Positions 9,105 through 17,900 of a DNA stretch of 64,000 nt are shown here, one piece after another. This DNA comes from Bin87 sp965221295 (GTDB lineage Bacteria > Chloroflexota > Dehalococcoidia > Lucifugimonadales > UBA3495), in NCBI GenBank assembly GCA_965221295.1, contig OZ244879.1:1736001-1800000 (forward strand), given 5' to 3'. The position numbers and the translations under genes are program-made. The notes beneath the pieces are model-generated. The model saw only the letters and a list, made by a program, of their open reading frames with translations. It was not told the origin of the DNA and did no database searches. How positions within the stretch are numbered: position 1 is the first letter of the stretch; the number at the start of each line of letters is the position of its first letter.

Positions 9105-9728
9105 TCACCCTGGCCCTCGATCCCGGCCTGGCGGGTGGTTGGCCATGCGGTTTTGGGCGGCTAACGCCGCCGTCTTCGCGATACGCGCGGCGCGAGTTTC
9201 GGGTTTGCGCGCCGATTTTATCCACCAGAGGATGTTCTTTCGGGACGATGCCGGGAAGTTGTCGAAGTGGGACTGCGCCGTTGCATCGCAGGCTAGAGCC
9301 GCGGCCAGGTCGCGCGGAATCACCATGTCCTCAATCTCATCATACACCGTCCAGGCGCCGTTGGACTGCGCCGCCGCTATCACTCCGGCGCCGGCGTCCG
9401 CCATCAGTCCTTCCCGCATTAGGCGAGCGACCTTTTCCTTGTTGATCCGCGACCACGGACTCTTCGGGTTCCTGGGAGTGAAGAGTCGCATGGCCCGTTC
9501 GCCGTCCAGCGTGTTGACCCTGGAATCAATCCAGCCGAAGCACAGCGCCTCATCCACCGTATCGCCGTAGGGTACGAAGGGCTTGTTGGCGGCCTTTTTC
9601 CACGAAACCAACCAGACGCCGGTAGAATTCCCGTGGTTTTGATGCAACCATCCGCGCCACTCCGGCCGAGTTTCCACCAGCAGCATGGCGCGGCCGTCGC
9701 TGGGGTGGGAGCCGATTTCCTCAATCAT
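9105..9728 (-). CDS. YdeI/OmpD-associated (OmdA) family protein
   Basis: 207 residues. The order of features matches the YdeI/OmdA family: a WRGWLHQNHGNSTGVWLVSWKK strand pair, then PYGDTVDEALCFGWIDSRVN, then RLFTPRNPKSPWSRINKEKVARL. The C-terminal alanine-rich segment includes FDNFPASSRKNILWWIKSAR, followed by ARIAKTA. This family has been linked to bacteriocin or stress protection, but the biochemical activity is unknown. The protein is cytosolic, with no signal peptide. The gene starts 18 nt after the stop of the HAD gene on the same strand, so the two probably form an operon. The ribosome-binding site is weak (AAGG), consistent with coupling to the upstream gene. Confidence 0.88.
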   Translation of the reverse strand: MIEEIGSHPSDGRAMLLVETRPEWRGWLHQNHGNSTGVWLVSWKKAANKPFVPYGDTVDEALCFGWIDSRVNTLDGERAMRLFTPRNPKSPWSRINKEKVARLMREGLMADAGAGVIAAAQSNGAWTVYDEIEDMVIPRDLAAALACDATAQSHFDNFPASSRKNILWWIKSARKPETRAARIAKTAALAAQNRMANHPPGRDRGPG

Positions 9729-9746
9729 CAGCGCGCCTTGTTGTCG

Positions 9747-10454
9747 TCACGCCGGTCGCATCATGCCGGCAAGCTCCGCCAAGTCGGATACGACCAGGTC
9801 AGGCGTCGCGTCAGTTGGCCTGGTGCCTCCACCCCGGTCGGGGCGGTTGACCCACACGCTGGCGATGCCCAAGCGATTGGCCGGGCCGATGTCGTGGTAC
9901 AGGCTCTCCGCTACGTGCAACCAATTGGTCATGTCGCAACCCATGCGCTCAGAGGCAATTTTGAATCCGCGCAGGTCGGGCTTGTAGGCGCGCGCCTGCT
10001 GCGACGTCACCACAGCGTCGAATTCAACGCCCAGAGCTCTCGCGGAACCGGCGAACAGATCGTCGTCCACGTTGGAGATGATCGCCAGCCGGTAACGTGA
10101 TCTCAGGGCGTTCAGCGCGTCAGGCACGTCGGGAAACACAGGCCAGGTGGGCAGGCTGTCGGCCAGGCAACCCAGTTCCGACTTGCTGAATTTTATGCCC
10201 AACTCAGCTCCGATCAAAGCCATCACTTCGCGCAACGCGGTTCGGTACTCCCGATATCCATGCGCCGTCTGCGCTTTCGGTTCGGCGTCCGCGAACAATC
10301 CCAGAATCTCAGCCGGAGTCCTGGACGCGCCGTGAGATCGTAGGACTTCCGCCACTGCCGTGGCGATGCCGGTCTCCCAGTCAACCAGCGTCCCGTAGCA
10401 ATCGAAGCTCAGCCATTCGATCCGTTCGAAATCAATGCTGCCAATATCACCCAT
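9747..10454 (-). CDS. HAD-superfamily hydrolase, haloacid dehalogenase type II-like
   Basis: 235 residues, typical of L-2-haloacid dehalogenase-type HAD proteins. Motif I is FDCYGTLVDWETGI with nucleophile Asp18. Motif II is AIISNVDDDLF. Motif III contains the lysine of QARAYKPDLRGF. Motif IV is HVAESLYHDIGPANRLG, followed by SVWVNRPDRGG. The enzyme is likely to hydrolyse a C-halogen or phosphoester bond, substrate unknown; the DCYGT start and IISN favour the type II group. GGAGG lies 4 nt before ATG 10454. It is the first gene of a two-gene unit with the YdeI-type gene and is divergent from the NHL gene, with about 100 bp shared between them for promoters. Confidence 0.9.
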   Translation of the reverse strand: MGDIGSIDFERIEWLSFDCYGTLVDWETGIATAVAEVLRSHGASRTPAEILGLFADAEPKAQTAHGYREYRTALREVMALIGAELGIKFSKSELGCLADSLPTWPVFPDVPDALNALRSRYRLAIISNVDDDLFAGSARALGVEFDAVVTSQQARAYKPDLRGFKIASERMGCDMTNWLHVAESLYHDIGPANRLGIASVWVNRPDRGGGTRPTDATPDLVVSDLAELAGMMRPA

Positions 10455-10557
10455 GGGGCCTCCACAAGTGGGTATTGTACAGCATCGGCGCTGGGGCGAT
10501 GCTAGAATTCTCGCAATTCCGTCCCGCCACCGACCGGCGGAAAGGAGGCCAGCAACG

Positions 10558-11394
10558 ATGTCGATTACCGTCGGAATGGGCGATTACGTTTACGAATATC
10601 AACCTGATTGGCCGCGTCTTCCGATTGGCCAGAACTTTCAGGGCGTCAGTGGCGTTGCCGTCGATAGCCTGGACCGAGTGTACGTGTTCCAGCGACGGGG
10701 CCCGCCCGTGCTGGTGTTCGACGATTCCGGCAACGTCCTGGCCGCCTGGGAACGCCCCGACGGAATACCGGCCGACGCTCATCACATCCACATTGGGCCC
10801 GACGACTCCGTGTATCTGGTGGACCGGGACGCCCACCAAATTCTGAAATACTCAACGGATGGCGAACTGGTGGCAGCCATCGGCGCCCGCGACCGACCTG
10901 CGTTGCAGGCTCCTTTCAACCATCCGGCGGACATCTGCGTCGCGCCCTCCGGAGATCTGTTCGTCGCCGACGGCTACGGCAACTCCAGCGTGCACCGCTT
11001 CTCCGCTGACGGGATACTCATTGCTTCTTTCGGCAGCCCCGGTCGGGGGCCCGGCGAATTCATCGTGCCCCACGCCATCCGTGTATCCTCAGATGGCAGG
11101 ATCTACGTGGCGGACCGGGAGAACAACCGCGTGCAGGTGTTCACCGCTGAGGGTCGGTTCGTGGACGAGTGGGTCGACTTCAAGTGTCCCATGGGGATCC
11201 ATATCGACGAGGAGCAAACCGTGTACGTTACCGACCAGACGCCGCGCTTGAGCATCCTGAACCTTGACGGGGAATTGCTGGCACGGGGCCGGACGTTCGA
11301 GTACGCCCATCAGGTGTACACCGACTCGCGAGGGAACATCTACGGCGCCGATACGTCCAACCAGCGGGTTCAGAAACTGGCGCGGGTACGATGA
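10558..11394 (+). CDS. NHL-repeat beta-propeller protein (peptidylglycine lyase-like)
   Basis: 278 residues from ATG 10558, selected because GGAGG lies 9 nt upstream; the open frame extends earlier without family similarity. NHL repeats are clear: GVAVDSLDRVYVFQR, HIHIGPDDSVYLVDRD, HPADICVAPSGDLFVADGYG, PHAIRVSSDGRIYVADREN, MGIHIDEEQTVYVTD and HQVYTDSRGNIYGADTSN. They make a six-bladed propeller of the kind seen in peptidyl-alpha-hydroxyglycine alpha-amidating lyase-like proteins. No signal peptide is present, so it is probably cytosolic. The function is not defined by the propeller alone. Its stop codon abuts the 3' end of the convergent tRNA-Gly gene. Confidence 0.88.
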   Translation: MSITVGMGDYVYEYQPDWPRLPIGQNFQGVSGVAVDSLDRVYVFQRRGPPVLVFDDSGNVLAAWERPDGIPADAHHIHIGPDDSVYLVDRDAHQILKYSTDGELVAAIGARDRPALQAPFNHPADICVAPSGDLFVADGYGNSSVHRFSADGILIASFGSPGRGPGEFIVPHAIRVSSDGRIYVADRENNRVQVFTAEGRFVDEWVDFKCPMGIHIDEEQTVYVTDQTPRLSILNLDGELLARGRTFEYAHQVYTDSRGNIYGADTSNQRVQKLARVR

Positions 11395-11469
11395 TGGAGC
11401 GGGCGATGGGATTCGAACCCACGACTTTTTGCTTGGGAAGCAAACACTCTACCACTGAGTTACGCCCGC
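11395..11469 (-). tRNA. tRNA-Gly(CCC)
   Basis: On the minus strand the acceptor stem GCGGGCG (11469-11463) pairs with CGCCCGC, followed by discriminator T and an encoded CCA (ending at 11395). The D arm has AGTGGTA, the anticodon loop is TTCCCAA (anticodon CCC), and the T arm contains GGGTTCGAATCCC. The gene is 75 nt with CCA and directly touches the stop codon of the convergent NHL gene. Confidence 0.95.
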
Positions 11470-11862
11470 TCAGAGTAGGTCCACTAACAACTACCATAAT
11501 AGCATCACGTGCGCCCACGGCGCAACGCAACGTAACGGTTCAGTATTCCCGGGAACGATGGGCTTTCGGGGCTGGCAGGTGGCGCAACCAGAGGAGGACG
11601 GTAATTTGTCCGCCACCGGATCATCCTTGCATGGGGTTGCCTTGCATCGGGTTGCAGGGGCGCCTGGCGCGGCGCTGCTCTGCGGTGGAACTGTTCAAAT
11701 CTAAGGTTTTTTGGACCGCAGAAACCGGCATCCCAGGAAGTCGTCGCTCCGCAGCGTTCATTCGTTCAGTGAACACGGGTTGGCGGGGACACGAAGCGTT
11801 GATGTGGATTTCGGCATTAGAACGACGCCAGCGACGATGCGCTCGTCGGCAAATATAAATTC
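11470..11862. other. Intergenic region with no recognised gene
   Basis: It separates the tRNA gene from the promoter of the first giant GLUG gene. It is likely to carry the tRNA promoter on the minus strand. I see no coding sequence with family features. Confidence 0.4.
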
Positions 11863-11891
11863 TTGCGCAAATTCGTCCCCTGATGTACTAT
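11863..11891 (+). promoter_or_regulatory. Sigma70-like promoter of the GLUG gene family
   Basis: TTGCGC (11863-11868), 17 bp, TACTAT (11886-11891), then CCGC, about 57 nt before ATG 11949. Same spacing and sequence as upstream of the paralogues. Confidence 0.75.
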
Positions 11892-11948
11892 CCGCGACGA
11901 CGCAAAACATATGCGGCTTCAGCGAGACCTGATTTCGGAGCAAATCCC

Positions 11949-14900
11949 ATGAGCAACATCCGTCGCCATTCTCTTGTCTGGGCATTCATGGCCACTTTGC
12001 TGCTCATCGCAGCCGGCGGGTTGGTCGACGGGGCCATCGCCCAATCCGGCGCCACCGATTACGACACCGACAACGATGGTCTAATCGAAGTGGCAAACCT
12101 GGCACAATTCAACGCCATTCGCTGGGATACCGATGCCGACGGTCAGGTGTCGCACGACGACCAATCGAATTACTCGGCCGCCTATCCCAACGCCGCCGCC
12201 GACATGGGCTGCCCGGCCAGCGGGTGCGTCGGCTATGAGTTGACGGCCAACCTGGACTTTGACACCAACGGCAGCGGCGCCGCAGACTCCGGCGACACCT
12301 ACTGGAATCAGGGCAAGGGATGGGACCCATTCCACTTTGGCGTTTCCGCATCCCGACAACGAACCTTCAACGGAAATGGCCACACCATTTCCAATTTGTA
12401 CATCGAGAATGACCAATTGGAATCCGGCGGTCTGTTCGACGACGTCAAGGAGGGCGCCACGGTTACGAGCCTGCGGTTGCAGAACGTTAGCGTTGACCGC
12501 AGTGGCCCGGGACAGAGCCTTATCGATGGACACACGGGCGCCCTGGCCGGCATCATCTATGGCAGCGCCGACAAGATCGCGGTCAGCGGAAGCGTTCATG
12601 GCGTCTCCGTTGTCGGCGGACTTGCCGGCGAATTTGTCGGCGTTGACCCAAGCGCCATCAGCGACGCGCGCATCGAGGCGACCGTCACATCCACGGGCGA
12701 TTCCCAAGGTCAGGGCCAAACCGTAGTGGGCGGTCTGATTGGAATCTACAGAGGCGGAAAGATCAAGAACTCCCTGGTAACCGGTCGGGTGGCTTCCGAC
12801 GTTAGCGGCGCTCGTATCGGCAGCTTGGTTGGCTGGGTTACCCCCAACAACAGCCCAGACGTGGCCGACAGTTACTGGGATTCCCAGACCACAACCCAGA
12901 CCGTTAGTTCAAACGGCATGGGCAAAACTACCGCCCAGCTGCAGACCCCCACCTCGGCGACGGGAATCTACGCCAACTGGTCGGTGGACGACTGGTATTT
13001 TGGCGGTTCGTACGACTACCCCCGGCTGCGGGTGGGCCCAGTCGATTACGATATCGACAACGACAGTTTGATAGAGGTCAGCGACCTGGGTCAGCTCGAC
13101 GCCATGCGGTGGGATCTGGACGGCGACGGCGCGGTCGACTCCGCCGGCGGCGATACTGTTTATGCCAATGCCTACTTCAACCCCGTCGGCGGCATGGGTT
13201 GCCCTTCTAAGGGTTGCGACGGCTACGAGCTGACCACCGACTTGAACTTCGACACCAACGGAGACGGAAAGACCGACGTTGCGGGAGATCGCTTCTGGAA
13301 CAACGGCGAAGGATGGGAACCCATCGGTGGGTCATCTTCCGGTTCTGATCAATTCGAGACCGACATTGCAGGCAATGGTCATGTCATTCGGAATTTATTC
13401 ATCGACAGGACCGGCGTCTCGAACGCGCGAATGGGACTGCTGGGCGGCGTCATCGACTCCGCTGAGGTGAGTAATCTCGGCCTGGATTCGGTAAACATCT
13501 CCGGCTACCGGAACGTGGGAGCGCTGGCCGGCGTTTTCGATGGCAAGATCTCCGGCGTGTTCGTGACCGGCGACATTGAAGGGCACGAAATCGTTGGGGG
13601 CATAGTTGGATCGTTTCACGGCAGCATCAGCGAGAGTTACTTTGACGGCGTTGTCTCCGGAGATTCCTCGGTCGGAGGGCTGGCCGGTGTGGCCACCCCT
13701 GTCTCAATAACAGGACATGAGATCAACAATAGCTACGCCACCGGAACGGTGCGCGGGGGTGATCTGGCGGCGGGGCTGGTGGCCCACATGGGCCTGGGCG
13801 TCAACGGCGGCCTCAACTCCATCGACAATAGCTATTCCACCGCCGAAGTCACTGGCTGGAAGGGCTCCCATCAATCGTTGGCCGGCTTGGTGGGCTCCGC
13901 CCATGATGATACAAAATTGGATTGCGGCAACAGCTACTGGGATACCCAGGCTAGCGGGCAGACTGACAGCGCCTGCGGCGACGGCAAGACCACCGCAGAA
14001 CTGAAGGCGCCAACCTCGGCCACGGGCATCTACGCCCAGTGGGACGGCGAGGTCTGGGACTTCGGCCATCAGTTGGAATACCCCGCCCTGATGGTGGACT
14101 TCAACGGCGACGGCGCGCCGACCTGGCTGGAGTTTGGCGATCAGGACCGTCTGGGTCTGCCGCCGTCTGATCACGCTCCCGCTGTGGCCCCAGTCATCAA
14201 TGGCTACAACGTGGAACTCGGCAAATCCGACGACGATCTCGGCAAGACCACCGTCTATGTCAAGCCCGACATCACAGATGAAGTCACCGCGGTGGCCTAC
14301 CGCATAGCCGCGGCCACTGGGGATCAGGACATCACCTGCGGCCCTTGGCGATCCTACGGCCCGGCGGAGGTCGACGACGATTGGAGCATCATCGCTCCCT
14401 ATACCACCGGGACTCCGGTTGAAATCCCTGGCGATTTGTACGGCGGGCATCCGGGCACGGTGGTCATCAACCACGCCGACGTTGAGATCGGGAGGGTGTA
14501 CGCCTACTGTCTGCAGTTGGCGTCGGCCAACTCCGAAGGGCGCGGCCCAGTGGTGCAAGAGATCATCCAACTGCCCTACACCGATTACGACCTGAACGAC
14601 GACGGCCTCATCGAGGTGGCGGATCTGGCCCAGCTCAACGCGATCCGCTGGGACCTCAACGGCGACGGATACGTTGCAACAGGGGATCAAAAGGATTACT
14701 TCGACGCCTTCACGGGCGCCGCCAGCGGCATGGGTTGCCCCGAAAGCGGCTGCTCCGGTTACGAGCTGACGGTTGACCTGGATTTCGACACCAACCACAA
14801 CGGCATTGCTGACGATGGCGACGCCTACTGGAACGGCGGCGAGGGCTGGAAGCCCATTGGCAAACACACTTCTTGGTCAGACCAGTCCACCGAGTTCCGC

Positions 14901-17900
14901 GCCACCTTTAGTGGCAACGGCCACGTCATCCGCAATCTCTTCATCGCCAGCTCCTCCCACGGGATCGGTCTCTTCGGGTGGACCGACCGGCTCAGCGTAA
15001 TGGAGAACGTGGGCTTGGAAAACGTCGACGTCACCGGTGGTGAATGGACCGGCGGGCTGATCGGCGCCCACGAGGGCGCGCTTACCTCCGCCTATGTAAC
15101 GGGGAAGGTTTCAGGTTCCAACTACGTTGGCGGCTTGGCGGGGGGCATTTCCTCGGGTGGGAAGATCAATACCGTCTATTCCTCAGCCGACGTTTCCGGC
15201 AACGACTATGTGGGGGGAATGATTGGCAATTCCAACTCGTCAGGTCACACCTCCAACGTGTACGCCACGGGGAACGTGACCGGGAACAGTTATGTCGGCG
15301 GCTTGGCCGGCTATTATGTCCACGAGGACATGTCCAACGGCTACTCCATTGGGCGAGTGATCGGCCACCACCACACCGGCGGACTGATCGGCTACGCTAG
15401 TTCTGGACAAGCCGACGCCAGCTACTGGGATACCCAGACCAGCCAACAGCACGGCAGCGCTTCCGGCATCGGGAGGACCACTGCCCAATTGCAGGGTCCC
15501 ACATCCGCCACCGGCATCTACCAGCTATGGGGCACGGATAAGTGGGACTTTGGAACTTCCTCCCAGTATCCAGCGTTGAAGGCCGACTTCAATGGCGACG
15601 GCAAGGCCACCTCCGGCGAGTTCGGCAACCAGCGCGGCGACTACGACGCCGATGACGACGGCCTCATCGAGGTGGAGGATCTGGCTCAACTGTACGCCAT
15701 CCGCTGGGATCAGAACGGCGACGGCGCCGCTGACACCCCCGGCGACGATACACAGTACTTGGCAGCCTTCCCCACGCCGGAAGAGCGCATGGGCTGCCCC
15801 TCCAGCGGCTGCGACGGCTATGAGCTGTCCTTTGATCTCAATTTCGACACCAACGACAACGGCCATGCCGACCACGGCGACACCTACTGGAACGGCGGCG
15901 CCGGCTGGTCTCCCATCAGCAGCTACTCCGGCGTCCTGGAGGGCAACGGCCGCGCCATCTACAACCTGTACGTCAACCGCACAGAGCGCGGGCGCACCGG
16001 GCTCTTCAGCCAACTGACCGACGGCGCCCTAGTGCGCAACCTGGGCTTGGTCAACGTGGACATCACCTCCAACGGCGACGCTGGGGCATTCGCTGGGTTG
16101 ACCACCCGCGCCTCCATCAGCAACAGCTACGCCACCGGCTTGGTGACCATCACCAGCAACAACGACTCTGTGGGCGGATTCGTGGGCGAGGCCAGCGGCC
16201 GCCCCAGCGGCCACGATTCCATCCGAGACAGCTACTCGGTGGTGAACGTAACCGCCAAGGGCGACGGCAACCGCACCGGCGGGCTGGTGGGTTCCATGCA
16301 CGTGAACCAGTCCAGCCACACCCGCATCGTCAACAGCTTCGCCGCCGGAATGGTGCGGTCGAAGGACATCACCTGGACTGGAGGTCTGGTCGGCAAGACG
16401 GGCATACCGGAGTCCACCATTATTGCCAGCTACTGGGATACCCAGACCACAGGCTGGCACACCAGCGCCGACGATCACGACGGCAATGACGACCATGGTG
16501 AGGGCAAGACCAGCGCGGAGCTGAAGGCCCCCACTTCGGCCACGGGCATCTATTCGGCTTGGGACCCGGCGGCCTGGGACTTCGGCGCTGTCAGCGAATA
16601 CCCGGCCTTGAAATACGACACCAACGGCGATGGAGCGGCCACCGTTGCCGAATTCGGCGAACAGCCACGCACGGCCGATGAGTTCGTCCACGACCTGGAT
16701 CTGGACGAGGACGGTTTGATCGAAGTCTCAACCCTGGAACAGTTGAACGCTATCCGCTGGGACCCGGACGGCGACGGAGTCGCAGCCGACAGCGACGCGT
16801 CCAACTACGCCGACGCCTTCGTTCGATGGCGCACCGGGTTGGCTGCCGAATGCGTGGGCACGCACTGCGCCGGCTACGAGCTGACCACTGACCTGTATTT
16901 CAACACCCACACCCACGGACAGGTCGTTGTTGACGACCCCTTCTGGAACGATGGCAAGGGCTGGTTGCCCATCGCCAGCTTCTCCGGCGTCTTCGAGGGA
17001 CACGGTCGCGCCATCGGCAACCTGTACATCAACCGGACGGGCAGCGAACCCGCCGGCCTCTTCGGTCAGCTGACCAATGGCGCCGACGTGCGCAACTTGG
17101 CCCTGACCGCCGTACACATCACGTCCGGCGGCGACGCGGGAGCCGTCGCCGGACGCATGACCGACTCCGGCATCAGCCGCAGCTACGCCACCGGCTTGAT
17201 TACCGGCAACGGCGACCACGCTTCCGTAGGAGGCTTGGCGGGAGACGCCAGCGGCCGTCTCAGCGGGAAGGACACCATTCAGGACAGCTACTCTCTGGTG
17301 AAGGTCACGGCGAATGGAGACGGGAGCGCAGCCGGCGGTCTGGCGGGAGTCATGCTCGCCAGTGGAGCCAGTCAGCCGCAAATCGTGAACAGCTTCGCCG
17401 CCGGGCTGGTGCAGGCCGCCGGGCCGGGGCTGGGCGGCGGCCTGGTGGGACGCAATGACGCGGAGCAGACGCAGTACACCAACAGCTACTGGGACACTCA
17501 AACGACAGCCTGGCCCACCAGCCCCGGCGGCTCTGGCAAGACCCAACAGCAACTGCAGTCGCCCACGTCCACCCATGGTGGCATCTACGGTAGCTGGAGC
17601 GCGTCGGTCTGGGACATTGGCGACAGCAGCCAGTATCCAGGCCTGAAGTACGACACCGACGGCAACGGCTCGGCCACCGTCGCGGAGTTTGGCGACCAGC
17701 CGCTCACGGCGACCATTCCCTCAGTGAACCTGGACACGGACAACAACGGGCTGATGGAAGTATCCAGCCGGGCGCAGTTGGGCGCCGTTCGCTGGGACCT
17801 GAACGGCGACGGGACGCCAGTCGACTCCAATGCCGGCGACTTCCGCTCCGCCTTCAACATTACCGATGCAGGCGCCGTGCCCTGCGTTGGCGTACCCTGC

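Noticed and set aside
11395..11949. tRNA-Gly as attachment site of an integrated island
   Set aside because: The giant-gene array lies on the 5' side of the tRNA; there is no integrase and no repeat of the tRNA 3' end in the window.
12930..12960. GKTTAQL / GKTTAEL strings as Walker A P-loops
   Set aside because: They recur once per GLUG unit directly after YWDTxTSG, lack the full GxxxxGK[ST] spacing and have no Walker B. They are structural parts of the repeat in an exported protein.
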